64,000 bases of DNA. It comes from Lithobates sylvaticus (lineage: Eukaryota; Chordata; Amphibia; Anura; Ranidae). The stretch lies in contig CM053031.1 in assembly GCA_028564925.1 (NCBI GenBank), positions 94,453,273-94,517,272 of the forward strand, given 5' to 3'. The notes under the pieces were generated by a model. That model did not search any database, had not been told where the DNA came from, and worked only from the letters and a program-made list of their open reading frames with translations. Shown here piece by piece: positions 25,271 through 37,645 of the stretch (position 1 is its first letter; each line of letters opens with the position of its first letter). The translations under genes were made by a program, and so were the position numbers.

Positions 25271-28254
25271 CTTCTCATTGTGTGGGGCGGGTTAGCCTAA
25301 TGAAGGAGACGGGACCTCAGAAACATGTTGTAGCTCCCCCCCACCTGTTCCACCAGCTTGTGGACACACTGATAGTGGCGTGTGTTAGAGCTCCTTAGGT
25401 CCAGGACACCGCCGGACATTTCTGTGGCAGGGCCTGGCGTGTGCTATTGCGGCTACTCTCCAATCCATCGAGACCGATGCTCCTTTCTACCAGCCCTGTG
25501 TGGAGTATACAGCATTTTTAGATGTAAGTGTTTTCAGAATAAATTGTGGTTAATATTTCACATATACTGCTCTGGCACCCTCCTTTATTGTTTACATTGC
25601 CAAATGTGAGCTTCCAACTGAATAGCACTAATATTCCGCATTGCTGCCAATTCCCTCTATCATTTTGCTATTTAGTCATTTATCTGTGACTGTTCATCAC
25701 ACACACACACACACACACTGATCCTCATTAGTGTTAGAAATTAATTTCATCTTGTCACAAATAAAGATTCCTGCCTTTATTTGCGGTTTCTGTTAACACC
25801 CGTCCAGCAAGGTCACAGAGCAAGGTTGTTTCTGCCTTAATTTCATCAACATTTATCTGTAACCAGGAAGATGAGTATTACCAGCCAGAGCCCTATGTAG
25901 TGACTTAACAGATGTTTAAATAAGGAAGCATTTAAAGGGAAGTGGAAAATATGCCATGCATTGTCCCTGTGAGATGAATCTTCGTCAGCAGCACCATGTC
26001 ATTGCCATAGGAGCTCATTACAACACTCCTTAATAAGTCAGCGGTCACAAAACCCCCCTCTCTGCCCACTGGCTTTGTGCTATTCCTGGCCCCACAGATG
26101 CTTGCATTGGGAGACAGGAGGATGGGGCTTCCTTCTTTCACACAGATACTGGGAAAACTTTTCTGCACAAAGGTCTGCTCCCAAACTTATAGTGGTTGTG
26201 ACCACTGAACAGCACGTGTCCTGTTGTGGGAAATCTTCATTCCCTCTGGTGCTTGTCAACAAATTTGCATTTCCTATCTTTAGAGACATGACCTTGGTGA
26301 TTCACAGGCTGCTTACAGGAAGCTTACATTAGATCACTTTTCTTCCTTGTGATGATGCAAGTGTTCAGCAGAGCTTAGAAGGTCATCTCTTGTGGTAGAA
26401 GTGATTGATCCAACTAGATGGTGGTTATATGGTGCTGAACATCCGGCACTTTGAAAACAGACAGAGGACCTTTTAAAAACTTGACTCAGTATTTTCTGTA
26501 CGTGTTTTTTGCTGTGATGATTTCAATTTTGCCAAAGGTGTAATATAAATCTGCACTTTGCACATTCAGGGAAGGGTAAGGCGCACTTTAACTCTACTTT
26601 TATCCCTGCCATGCTTTTCACCCACCAGAATCAGAAGAAAACCCGGTACTGTTATGTTTCAATCAAACCTGTTTCTTTTCACTCAATGTGCAAAGTACAT
26701 GATAGCTTTAACCACTTGAGTTACTTGGCATTATATTGATCACCATACAGTAGATAATACAATCAAAGTCATCCTGCTCTACTGCTGACACCAGGGCCAG
26801 CCACACAGAGTGGAACAGGTATTAGTGAAGGCTTTATGAGCTGCCTGGGATTTTTGTAGGTAGATTTATCCCCTATGCTATCTCTGCAAGGTGTCCATCA
26901 TTCTTGCTTTATAGACTCAGACATACAGAAACTGCCCTGTTAACCTGTGGGATGAATTTTCACCAAAGGGTTTATCTCTAGCCTTAGCAGATCATGAAAT
27001 GTATATGCGACCCAATATGACATAAGGCCCAAGGCAATTTTTTGATCCAAGTGTTGGAGTAAGCAATGTGTCTACTCATTGGCCAATAACTGTAAAGGTA
27101 CTTGGACATGTTGTGCACTTCAACATCAAGCAACCATTTAAGAAATCATTTTTGGTAAATGACAGTCTTTATAATGTACACACCTCATGTTGCCTAGGAA
27201 AGCAATCTGTCTCTGCATGCTAATATTTTATAATAGCACCAGTGCCACTGTTGGGGTTAAAGGCCAGAGGGCACTATAAATATTTGGTAACGGGACCCTA
27301 CTTCATGTAGATGTGCCCCGCATAGTAAGTGTAAAAGAGCATATCTGATTGACTTTTGTGTGCAGGAAGAATCGTTTTTCCACACTGAACAGCTGATGAA
27401 TACAGCCAATGGCTTGCTTTTCCTCTAAAAGCTAATAAACACAGCTGAGGTAAGCAGACAACTGCTCACCTTTCTTTTGAGGCCAAGTGTTAGCAGGATG
27501 GGAAAAACAAGCCAGCATGTAAACACGCGGTTTAATTCCTTGTTGAAAACCTTTCACTTAGCTCCGTTACCACATGTTATGCCATGTCCTCTTTGCAGTG
27601 TTTACTCCTAGAAAAGTAGTGTGCCTGCGGGAATGGTCCAAAGAGCAGTCCTGGAAGTAGGCCACTTCTATTGTGCCTCTATCTGCTAAATACACTTACA
27701 CTTCCAACACAAAATGAATTTAATGCATGACCTGGATAGCTGGAGGTAAATTCAAAGTGACAGACATATTTTAAATCTATTTTCTGGTCTCTATTTTTCT
27801 GCAAAACCAATATAGTCAAACAATAGAAGAAAGACAACTTCCTATTTTTAACAACACAATGGAGGCACTTGGATGTTACAGCACCAAGCCTAATGGACCA
27901 GTTTTGAAATACCACCACTTCAGAGCATCATGACAGTGTCTGAAAGATTGTGCTACCCATAGAAGTCAATCAGCTTATCAAATAATATATCTGAACTACC
28001 ATAGCAACTTTAAACAAAGAAAATGCCAAAGCTTTTTGGTTAAAATGTGATGTAATACTCACTTTTTATCATAAGATACACAAACAGTAGGACTAATTGA
28101 TAAAACCAATATAAAGGAATAAGAAAGGAAAATTAGCCGAAGTCTGATTCCTATGGCAAAAAATTTTTTTTCATAGCTCTAGCATGAAACTCAAATGCCT
28201 CGTGAGAAATAGATCTCAACAACTGTAGTATCTACAATAACAGTAGATTTAACT
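25270..28254. other. Repeat-poor stretch
   Basis: 25270-25620 contains a dispersed-repeat-like block (CAGAAACATGTTGTAGC). A CA run lies at about 25700-25719. From there to 28254 (about 2.5 kb) I recognise no transposon, RNA gene or exon. This is the best candidate in the window for unique host sequence, such as intronic or conserved non-coding DNA, but I cannot show conservation. Confidence 0.4.
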
Positions 28255-28550
28255 CTTCGTTCACAGTGAATCCAACTATGAAATCATGCAACTTCACTTG
28301 AAGTCGCACGATTTCAAAGCCGCAGGTCAGTGCAACTTCAGGTGCAACTTGGCTGACATCAGTGCAAGTTCATGCACAAATGTCTATGCAGGTCGCAACT
28401 GAAATTGCAAAAAATAACCCAGGAACCTTTTTGCAAATCGGCGCGGCACCACAAAGTCAGAGTCGCACTGATTTGAACGATTCCTTTGCAGACAATATGC
28501 GACCTGTCAAATCGCATAAGAAGTGGCACCAGTGTGAACAGGGGCTTAGG
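28255..28550. mobile_element. MITE with GTTCACA ends
   Basis: Left end GTTCACAGTGAATC, right end ACCAGTGTGAACAGGGGC. The body alternates GCGACTTG-like motifs (AAGTCGCACGATTTC, CAAATCGCATAAG) in both orientations, so the element is largely self-complementary. The frame at 28362-28712 that crosses it is not a gene. Confidence 0.6.
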
Positions 28551-28689
28551 ATGTTAGTGGCTCTGGGATTATTTTTTGTGGCCTTACACAGGGCAATTTT
28601 GAGTACAATTCAGAGAAAATTTGACAAACAGCAAGCATGGCATCGCTGGTGCAAAAATGATTTATTCCTCACCCAGACAGCAGATCAGA

Positions 28690-29455
28690 AGATGATGTTG
28701 TTCTGCAAATAAAGTTCCAAGGCACATACAGATGCACAGTTGCAGACCTGCAGTGCTCATATAGGTATGCATAGGTGTGCACATGCCCAGGCATGCACAC
28801 CCGTCACTAATAATGGTGCCACATGGACTATTTAAGTTGAGCAGTTGCAATGGTTGGTTGCTGTCTGATCTACAGTGTTTCCTGTGTATCTGGTGCAAGT
28901 TTCTGTGCTTGACTTCTGTGTTTGACCTGGCTTGTCTTGACTACGTTTGAATGCTACCTGCTCTGACCTCGGCTTGTCTCTGGGTTCTGCCATGGCCTTC
29001 TGCTCTTATACCTGCTCCTCTGATGCTGACCTCATGCCTGTGCTCTGAGCATTCTCCTGCCTACTGTCTTTGCCCAATGTGAGTGTTTATTAAAGACCTG
29101 GCTTGCCTGACTCTGCACCCTGCCTTACTCTCTTCTGTCCATTGTCTCCTGACCTGTACGCTACTTACCTAGTCCCTGCAAGTCATTCGCCAGCCAAATA
29201 TCCGTCAGTCTACCCTGCACCTGTGGCTAGTTAACTGCCAGTTCAGGGTCTGCTGCACCTGCTGCCATATCTTTTCCTGGTCACCTGGGAAGTCTGCTGT
29301 CCTGGCTATGCTCTGCTGGATACCTTACAGGCCCTCGTACCTCACCCCGCTCTTGTGACCACCATCTCACCACTGGTGGTCCTTGAGCCAGAGCTGTATG
29401 CGTGGCCTTCCTCTTCACATCAGGCTCTACAACCTGGTCCATGACAGACCCACTG
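28690..29455 (+). mobile_element. Possible solo LTR, fossil
   Basis: A TATA-like TATTTAAG near 28828, a polyadenylation-type ATTAAA near 29088 and long stretches of CTGACCT/CCTGCTC resemble, from memory, frog gypsy-group LTRs. No internal retroelement genes are seen beside it and the ends are unclear. If it is an LTR it is an old solitary one. Confidence 0.3.
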
Positions 29456-29515
29456 CTTGGTATAGGCCACCGCATTTAAATCAGCACAATCCTGTTGAGA
29501 TGAGGGGAAGCTAAG

Positions 29516-29979
29516 TTAAAGTGGGGTTGCAGCCAAAAAACAAAAAGGGGCTTAAAAATCATAAAAAAAATTAAAAAAAAATAATTGGAAAAAAAAAAAT
29601 TTTTTACTCACCTCTAAATGCCTGTTGCTAGGGGGTCCCTCGAAGTCTGCCACCTTCATTGCCCGGGCTAAAAGTCACTTCCTGTAGGCAACGCACAGTC
29701 ATCTGGGACATGTCATGTGTCCCAGATGAGTGAGCGTCGAATCACGGCGCACGGCGCCGCTCGCGCATGCGCAGTGGGTGCCCGGCTGTGAAGCCCAGCC
29801 GGGTTCCCACATTAAGAATGCCGGCGTCGTGAGCGGAGCGGGGAACGAGGGGGGGGTCTCGTTCCCCCGCATCGCTGGACCCCGGGACAGGTAAGTGTCC
29901 GATTATTAAAAGTCAGCAGCTGCAGTATTTGTAGCTGCTGACTTTTAATTTTTTTTTTTTGCCCGGCCCTCCTCTTTAA
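29516..29979 (+). mobile_element. TTAA MITE with subterminal hairpin
   Basis: The 464-bp span is bounded by TTAA at 29516-29519 and 29976-29979. Ends are AAGTGGGGTTGC and the complement of AAAGAGGAGGGCCGGG. Near the right end a perfect hairpin has arms TTAAAAGTCAGCAGCT and AGCTGCTGACTTTTAA. It shares ACAGGTAAGTGTCC with the copy at 10936-11271. GC-rich middle with a GCGCATGCGC block. Non-coding. Confidence 0.8.
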
Positions 29980-30287
29980 TTTAAACTATAGTTGTTTGTT
30001 AACTACAGAAAAATAGGTAGATATTGGCAAAACACTTTTACAACTCGTTTAAAAAATTAAGTCTGCACATCCTTTTTCAAAAATGTTATCAACATAATTG
30101 TGTAGAGGGCAACAGCAGCATAACATATACAGGGCCTAGAAACATTTTCACCCTCTTATAAGGGTTTCAAGTTTTATCATGGTTTATTTAATCAGTGGAT
30201 TAATTTTTATTAACTCAACAAACAATAGACTTTTTTTATGTCAAAGTGAATACGGAGCTCTGCTGAGTATAGCCTCATTCACATATA

Positions 30288-30739
30288 CAGTTGTGCTCAT
30301 AAATTTACATACCCTGGCAGAATTTATGGTTTCTTGGCCATTTTTCAGAGAATATGAATGATACAAAAAAAAAACACAAAAACTTTTCTTTCACTCATGG
30401 TTAGTGTTTGGCTGAAGCCATTTATTATCAATCAACTGTGTTTACTCTTTTTAAATCATAATCACAACAGAAACTACCCAAATGACCCTGATCAAAAGTT
30501 TACATACCCTGGTGATTTTGACTTGATAACATGCACACAAGTTGACATAAAGGGGTTTAAATGTCTATTAAAGGTAACCATCCTCACCTGTGATCTGTTT
30601 GCTTGTAATTAGTGTCTGTGTATAAAAGGTCAATGCTTTTCTGGACTCCCGACAGACCCTTGCATCTTTCATCCAGTGCTGCACTGATGTTTCTGGATTC
30701 TGAGTCATGGGGAAAGCACAAAAGAATTGTCAAATCATA
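30288..30739 (+). mobile_element. Tc1-like element, left end
   Basis: TA at 30286-30287 followed by the TIR CAGTTGTGCTCATAAATTTA. The related inner repeat GATCAAAAGTTTACATACCC is at about 30491. The transposase start codon region (ATGGGGAAAGCAC, near 30708) is reached and the copy is cut within the first dozen codons. Confidence 0.8.
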
Positions 30740-30871
30740 CAAACACACAAAATAAATGACTGAAGAATACACTCCCTTCAAGTCAGTATTTCGAAAATGC
30801 ACTTTTGACAGAAATTACAGCCTCAAATTTATATGGATAGGTCTATATCAACACTGCAAGTTTAACCTATT

Positions 30872-30904
<33 letters not shown>

Positions 30905-31764
30905 GCTCCAGCTCTGTGAAATTGCATTGGGATAGTAAATGATCAGCCCTTTTAAAGTCCAGGTCTGATTTACTCAAGGTAAATATTGTTGTTCACTTTG
31001 CAAAGAAAATTAAAACAGAATTTTTGCTTGCGCATGTTTGGATGGTGGAAGTCAGAAGAGCTTCACCTCATTTACCAAGCTCTGAGGAAACTTTCCTTTC
31101 AAGGTGAACCACCTATTTACCTTTAGACTCCGACTTGTCTCTTCCAGGACATAAACACCGTTGTTTTAAAATAATGCTTGTGTATTTTTGGCTTTATGCA
31201 TGCCTTGCCTTGCTGGAAGACCAACCTTCTTTCTAGAATCTGTTTTATTAGGACTAAATACTGTAGGTTTTTCTTCCGTGATTTTTCTCTAGTTTGATGC
31301 AATCATTCTACTTTCAAAAGCTTACCAAGGCTTGCTGCATCCCCGCAGCATAATCCTACCACCATGTTTCATGGTGAGAATGGGGTAGTTAATATGAAAT
31401 ATACTGTTTGGCTTACAGCAAAGTGTTTGGTCTGATGGACCATTCGTCTAATATTGGTCTCCCCACAGCATAGAACCTTCTTAAAGCTACCTTCAGAATC
31501 TCCCAAAAGAGTTGTCATATGTGTTGTAGTTAATAGTGGCTTTCCTTTGCCATGTTCCCACAATTATTTGGTTGATAAAGCATAGAGACAAAAGGGCATA
31601 GTCTCTCCAGTCCCAGCCGTTGATGTTGTAGCTACTTTAGTGTGGTCAAATGTCTCTTGGTGGCCTCCCACTCTAGTTTCTTATTTTTATAGTGCCTTAC
31701 TTTTGGTAAACGACCTGTTCTTGGCAGGTTTACAGCTGTGCCATACCTAACAAATTATTTATCC
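30740..31764 (-). mobile_element. Decayed Tc1-like element, minus strand
   Basis: Reverse frames show remnants of Tc1 transposase: the complement of ATAATCCTACCACCATGTTT (near 31351) corresponds to the KHGGGSI motif, and the segment near 31697 (CGACCTGTTCTTGGCAGGTT) to the N-terminal NLPR region. An A-run (30882-30902) and a MITE (30960-31115) interrupt it. Many breaks. The subfamily differs from the copy at 23248. Confidence 0.6.
30960..31115. mobile_element. Decayed MITE in the Tc1 copy
   Basis: GATTTACTCAAGGTAAAT and TTCACTTTGCAAAG on the left and AAGGTGAACCACCTATTTAC on the right resemble the TTTACTAAAGG family at 17515. Ends are worn. Confidence 0.45.
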
Positions 31765-31768
31765 TTTA

Positions 31769-32158
31769 TGCCGCGTACACACGACTGGACTTTTCCATCA
31801 GAATAAACACAGACGGTCTTCCCGACGGATTTCCGACCGAATGGACTTGCCCACACACGATCACACCAAAGTCCGTTCGTTTCAAACGTGATGATGTACA
31901 AAGGGACTAGAAAAGGAAGTTCAATAGCCAGTAGCCAATAGCTGCCCTTGCGTCGTATTTGGTCTGTTGGACCAGCATGCAGACGAACGGTTTTCCAGAT
32001 TCCGTCGGAAAGATTTAAAGCATGTTCTATTTCTAGTTCCGTCTGAATTTTTGAAGAAAAAAAAAAAGTCAGATGAAGCCCACACAGGTTCGGAATATCC
32101 GACGGAATGATTCTGTCTGACCTTTTCTGCCAGAAATTCCGGTCGTGTGTACGCGGCA
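31769..32158. mobile_element. Harbinger-like MITE, TTA duplication
   Basis: The 390-bp element is flanked by TTA (31766-31768 and 32159-32161). Terminal inverted repeats are TGCCGCGTACACACGACTGG and its near complement. A three-base TTA duplication fits PIF/Harbinger. A 44-bp relative is at 42197-42240. Confidence 0.85.
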
Positions 32159-32866
32159 TTACTCTAATTTTTTTGTATCCCTGACCTGTTCTTTTGTATT
32201 TAATGTGTATGTGTATTTACTGTAGTATTTATTGTGTATTTACACTACAATCACTTGAAATGCCTTTACTACATACAGGTGATCTGCTTTTAACTAATTA
32301 TGTGACTTTAGAAAATAATTGGCTGCATCACTGATTATTTATGTGTCATATTAAATAACTAAAGCATATATTTATGCAGTAAGTTTTTTTTTTTTCCATT
32401 GTAATTAATGGAAATAATTTTGTAGAAAGCGTTCATTGCTGTTGTTCAGTGAATACCTTTAATAGACACTATGGGGGTCATTTATTATAGCGCGAATATG
32501 CAATTGCTTAGTAATTAGCCAAATAATGCCAAATAGCGATAATTAGCGCCCAAACGGAATTCACAATAGCGCTGGTGAACAAATACTGCCAAAATCAAAT
32601 TCACTATAGCGCCCAGACTACAGATAGTGCCTAAACCCTTACTCTTGTTAGGACCTGGAGAATTGCACATGTAAATAATGTTTAGAGCATGATATGATCG
32701 CCTAAATGGTACTGAAATATGTGGTATATTGTTTAAAGCTAATCTGCTTTTTAAGTGTGTGAAAAAGTGATTTCTACATTCATACGGCCTGGTATGGTTC
32801 AAGAGGGGGGGTGCATGTTCGGATAAGGGTCTTGTATTGATTTTGGGGGGGACCCGCTGCATTTTT

Positions 32867-33181
32867 TTTTTTTAATCAATCTTTTTTATTAAAATTTTAG
32901 GAAATACGAACAGCGGTAGCAATCCCACGCAGGGGATATAAACATAAAACATGTCCTGGCACAGCTTAGTAATGCACCTAGGGAGCCTGTTTGTTCGTAG
33001 AGGGTATGAAGCATCATCAGCCCTCCAGGGTCGACGGGAGAGTAAGTGAGTTTAGGTGCTAAAGAGTTGAGGCGTGGTATAGTCCACACAACATTTTGTA
33101 AGCATAACTAAAATCCAAGTCTTGCAGACAGAAGAAAATAGAAAAGGAAAAAAAAAAGAAAAAAAAAAGGAAAAGAAGGAC
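32867..33181 (-). mobile_element. L1 3' tail insertion with 17-bp TSD
   Basis: Flanked by GGACCCGCTGCATTTTT at 32850-32866 and 33182-33198. It starts with a T-run and an L1-type 3' UTR, so it is a severely 5'-truncated minus-strand LINE copy. The 17-base duplication is perfect, which argues for a fairly recent event. Confidence 0.85.
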
Positions 33182-33526
33182 GGACCCGCTGCATTTTTGA
33201 AAAAGAAAATTTGGGTGGGTAATCCTCTCTGAATTTTGCTTTTGGACGCCAACCCCACTGACAGATAATGACTCATCGGTTGTTAAGGATGTGGTGGCCG
33301 GCTTCCCGGCCCATTGCTTAGCAACCAGCTATATAATGTGGAAATAAAAAACGCAAAGCTTACATCTTAATCAGCAGCATATGCTGACAATAGGCAAATG
33401 CCTAATAGCCAATGCCACATGAGCATGGCTGTTACCATAATATTAATGCCTCAAATGCAAAACATTATTGTATAGCATGAAAAGAATCAAACATTAGTAA
33501 TTGTATTTTCTATGTACGATTGTGTT

Positions 33527-33605
33527 TAGTTCCGTAGCTTAGTGGTATGACCAGCTACCTTCAAAGGTTCAAGCCATGGGTTTGAATCCCACCAATGGTA
33601 CCATC
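33527..33605 (+). repeat. tRNA-like SINE head, degenerate
   Basis: TAGCTTAGTGGTATGACC resembles a pol III A box and GGGTTTGAATCCC a B box with a TGGG/CCCA T-stem. The acceptor arms do not pair, and there is no normal anticodon arm. What follows (ACCATCTAGTG) resembles the body of tRNA-derived vertebrate SINEs. I therefore call it a SINE remnant, not a tRNA gene. Confidence 0.5.
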
Positions 33606-34508
33606 TAGTGAAAAGTTGCATTGTACTCAGCAGCATAATTAGCCAATGCACATCAGTTTGGTTGATTCCATAGTTTTAACTCTTCAAATTCGTGCAATGG
33701 TATGTAAGTAATCAATAATATTATGGTGTGGAATTCCAAAAAAACGGCTATTCAAAAAATCAAGACAAAAAACGCCAAAATTAAATAAAAATAATTGACG
33801 TAGGGTCCCCCCCAAAATCCAGGCTACATGCTCGGATAAGGGTCTGGTATGGATTTTGGGGGGACCCCCAAGCCAATTCTTTTTAAAATTTTGGAGTGGA
33901 GTTCCCCTCAAAATCCATACCAGGCCCTTCGGGTCTGATGAACTGGGGGGGATCCTACGCTGTTTTTTTCCTTGATTTTTCATCTATATTGCCAGGAGCC
34001 GGCAATACATTACAGCCGCAAGCAAGTTTAAGTGACATTTTTTCCTTTATAAATGTAATTTTGCTGCAGCACTGTTCTACACATCGCACAGATGTGCCAC
34101 TTTACAGGCAGACTAAGGGGACCCCCGGGCACGATATTTAAAGGAATATTTAATTTTTATTGTTTCACTTTAAGCATTATTAAATACACTGCTCCTGAAA
34201 AAACAATTGTTTTAAAAACTTTTTTTTTGCATTGATACATGTCCCCTAGGGCAGGATCCAGGCCCCCCATACACTTTTTATGGCAAATAACTTGGATACA
34301 AGCCTTCAATGAGGACTTTGGATTTTGAGGGTTCGAGCCCCAATGACTTCCACTATTCCCGCATATGCAGATTTAACAGGCATGTTCACCAGCAATAGCG
34401 CGATTTTTCATTTGGATGTCCACCCATTTCAAGTCTTAATTGCCTTAATTGGGCCCAATTATCATGTACCGAGCAATTGCATATTCGCGCTATAGTAAAT
34501 GACCCCTT

Positions 34509-35028
34509 ATATATATCATTCTAAGCACAAAATCATAAACCATTAGTAATGACCGTAAAATCACACAGGCTGGATAATATGTTGCTATGGCTCATTAACT
34601 ATTACCATAGTGATGTGAATAAAATAAATCTTTTTTTTTAAACCTTTGAAAAATCAGAAGTGCAGCCAGCCATCCAAAGATATCCTTGTACAATTGTATT
34701 TGTCATGATCATATCTGGTGAATCCTGATGCACAGTTCTGTGTGGTCAAAACATTTTGCTAGAAAGCAGAAAACATGCAGAGAACCATTAATTTTTGAAC
34801 ATCATACATCTTCCCATCAGCCACCAGCTTATTGTAACCCTTGAGGACTCCAAAGACTTGTCTTTCACCACTTCTGCCCTAGCTTTCTGCTTGGCTTTTT
34901 CTCTCAAGGGGCCCATTCAAAACATAAGCAATGTCAAAGGCTGCATGACTTTTCTGGAATGATTGATGAACTAGACTAAAACTGTTCAGCTTGTTATGTC
35001 AGCTTTATATGTCAGCTTCCCTGTCATC
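34509..35028. other. No feature recognised
   Basis: About 500 bases without a recognised gene or repeat. It precedes the target site of the next L1 insertion. Confidence 0.35.
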
Positions 35029-35040
35029 TAAATATGCACC

Positions 35041-35301
35041 CGAAGCCCTAGACCCTCCCTACCTTTCCCCCTGGTATTGTTATATTTTAATGTTACTCCT
35101 TTGTATACATCCGCACGTACCACGCCCTGTTTAAGGGCTTGAGTAGCTTCTACGAAGATGTTATGCATATGTCTTCTATCTCCTGACAGGTATTAAGCGG
35201 TATGAAAATGCATTGTTAAAACGTTTACATGTTGGTTGAATGTAACCTGGTTACTTGTTCATTCTTTGTTTTGTATTTACCTCAATAAAAATATTGAAAT
35301 A
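35041..35301 (+). mobile_element. L1 3' end insertion with 12-bp TSD
   Basis: Flanked by TAAATATGCACC at 35029-35040 and 35302-35313. It contains a short 3' UTR with CTCAATAAAAATATTGAAAT at the end, typical of a frog L1 tail. Only 261 bases were inserted. Confidence 0.85.
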
Positions 35302-35313
35302 TAAATATGCACC

Positions 35314-36210
35314 AGATGCCCGATTTCAATCCACACATGCACAGGGCCTAGCAGAAAAACGCCTGCACCCAGGTTCCCAGATCTGGCCACCTTCAATTGT
35401 CAGTACAAGAGGCTCTCATCCTCCCTGTTGGAGATACGAAGGGTTCCATTACTATAAATCTAATCATGGAGGTTCTTTCACCACCTAGATATCGGTAGAT
35501 CTAAAGAAGATTGTACAATCAGATTGTAATGTGCGTGGGCAGATTTGCATTACAGAGATTAAAGCAGGGGCACATAGACGGAGACTCCACCGTGTGGTAA
35601 GTTTTGGTTGGTAATATCTGTAAAGAGATCATGCTGCTGGAAATCCCCAGAGATTCAGTGTCCATCCAAAGCAGAACAAATTGTTTTCTTTTTTGTTTAT
35701 CCTTAAAGATTGCTTTATATAAAATAATAATAAAACGACTTTACAGATTTGGATTTTGTTGTTTCGCTTGTGGACTACAGAAGCAGAGAGAGGAAGAAAT
35801 GTGCATCCTTAGCTCACTGCCACAGTGATTTTATACTAAGCGTAGAGAATCGTAGCATGAAACACATTCACAATACTGAGCTGTTCAATTTGAACTCTTA
35901 TAATGGCTGTTTGGCACTACACCTAGTTACCTGGAGCCAGCACAAAAAAGCACTAAGAATTAAATCCAGAAGTGGTGCCAGAAAAAAATGGAGAAAAGCT
36001 CTTGGCATTGTAAAACCGAGGATAATCAAACGTAACTAAATCAACATTTTTATCTTTTTAAAGTAAAATACCTAAGTTAGAAATGGAACTCCATTTTTGA
36101 AGCCTAATGAACCATTATTTGTATCTATAGGTCTTCAGATCATTTGTAACCCTTAATTTAGACACCTTACAAACTTTTGTGTATAAACCTTTCTAGTATA
36201 TATCACTACA
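35314..36210. other. No feature recognised
   Basis: A frame at 35749-36039 is open for 96 codons but shows no motif or family likeness, and no splice context that I can support. Confidence 0.35.
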
Positions 36211-36211
36211 T

Positions 36212-37160
36212 TTTTTATTTTATTTTTAAATCAAAAGGTTTTTATTGCTCAAGAAACAAACTTTAGAATCATGCCCGAATCGCAGTACACTTAGTTTTGT
36301 CGTTAAATAACTTGTCACAAAACCATTGGTTACATCTTACAGTATACATACAACTGTTAATTGGCATTACATTGCATTACATACCCTATTGGATTTTTTG
36401 TCTGGTAGTACATTTCAAACCACTGCCAATAAGTCAACATCTCCAGCTTCCCGGTCCCTGCCCTAACATGCATTCTAAAATCCACCCAGGCGTGTCCCCT
36501 GGTACCTTTTACATCTATAAACCTCTCAGCAGTCTCACCTATACCAGTTCCTTGGGGCTTATACCTGGCGTATCGAGCCATGCATCCCATAATCTGTCAA
36601 ATTTCCCAGGATTTCCCCTATGCCGCTATATGTATTTTTCCATGCTAAGAGTGTTACCTATGTGTTGAATCCATGTTTTCGCCGTCGGTGGCATGGCAGA
36701 TTTTCTGCTCATAAGTATTGTTTTCCTAGCTTGAAACAGTGTTCTGGTGAAAACCATCCATGTCCCTTCCTCTGGAATTGCCCCCTCCAGTATTCCCAAA
36801 AGACAGCCTAGTGGATCAAGAGGGACATTGGTTTGAAACACCTGGTTAAGTGTAGCAATACCTATGGAGTTTGGGGAAACGCCAGAGGAGATGAATCAGG
36901 TCACCAGGCAGTGCTTTACATTTGCCACACAGCGGGTCCGGTATTTTGCCTATTTTGTGAAGTTTTACTGCACTCTCAGTAGGATATATAATTTGGATAC
37001 CTTCTGTGATACTTTCAGCAAACTATATGAAAGCAGATTGTAGAATAGAGAAAAAAGATCTAGGAATAGGAACAGGAATAGTTTGAAGAAGATACAGAAA
37101 GCGGGGTATTATGTCCATTTTCAATATGTTAATCATCCCGAACCACGAATATAGATTAGA
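36212..37160 (-). mobile_element. 5'-truncated L1/Tx1-type LINE, minus strand
   Basis: A T-run near 36211-36235 is the reversed tail. Reverse frames give the C-terminal half of an L1 ORF2: SWFGMINILKMDIIPRFLYL (near 37120), matching GRVNLIKMAVLPKFVYLF of the intact copy, then KCKALPGDL and later tail. The frame is broken many times. No clear TSD. A copy of a TTAA element follows on the right. Confidence 0.8.
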
Positions 37161-37184
37161 GTCATACTAGGGTCAGATTTATGG

Positions 37185-37645
37185 CATTTATTTTTTACTA
37201 GTAATGGCATAAATCTGCATTTTCTTAGCGGAACTGCGACATCGCGGCAGACAGATCGGACACTTTTCACACTTTTTTGGGACCATTGACATTTATACAG
37301 GGATCATAGCTAAAAATAGCCACTTATTACTGTATAAATGTCACTGACAGGGAAGGGGTTAACACTAGGGGGCGATCAAGGGGTTCAATGTGTCCTAGGG
37401 GATCGGCTGCCTGGAAGAAGAGAGAGAATGCTAATCCTAATAACTAGGAGCAGCAGATCTCTCTCTCCTCCTCTGACAAAATAGGGATCTGTCTGTTTAC
37501 ACTGACAGTTCCCTGTTCTGGCTCTCTGTGGATCGATCGCGGGTGGCCGGCGGTAGCAATTTAAAGAGCCGACATATAACAACAGCGATTCGTGCAGCCA
37601 TGCCAACCTGCCGCAGTACAACTGCGGTGGCTGGTCAGCAAGTAG
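37185..37645 (+). mobile_element. CCACTT-family TTAA element, right part
   Basis: Shares TTACTAGTAATGGC, ACTGCGACATCGCGGC, CATTTATACAGGGATC and TGACAGGGAAGGGGTTAAC with the full copies. It ends GGTGGCTGGTCAGCAAGT without the final GGTTAA, so both ends are lost. Confidence 0.8.

Larger units (their letters stand above)
32472..34508. mobile_element. 2-kb TIR element, TTTACTATAGCGC family
   Basis: Left end GGGGGTCATTTATTATAGCG followed by CGAATATGCAATTGC; right end GCAATTGCATATTCGCGC then TATAGTAAATGACCCC. The ends mirror each other over about 35 bases. Inside are a minus-strand L1 tail (32867-33181), a tRNA-like sequence (33527-33605), and blocks repeating TATGGATTTTGGGGGGACCC in both orientations (33780-33930). 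No transposase frame. It belongs with the shorter copy at 22040-22468. Confidence 0.7.

Noticed and set aside
28362-28712. 116-codon plus-strand frame
   Set aside because: More than half is the self-complementary MITE at 28255-28550.
31755-32159. 134-codon minus-strand frame
   Set aside because: It coincides with the Harbinger-like MITE including both terminal repeats.
33527-33605. Functional tRNA gene
   Set aside because: The acceptor stem does not pair and no seven-base anticodon loop can be drawn.
35749-36039. 96-codon plus-strand frame with a basic C-terminus
   Set aside because: No motif, no splice context and no neighbouring exon.
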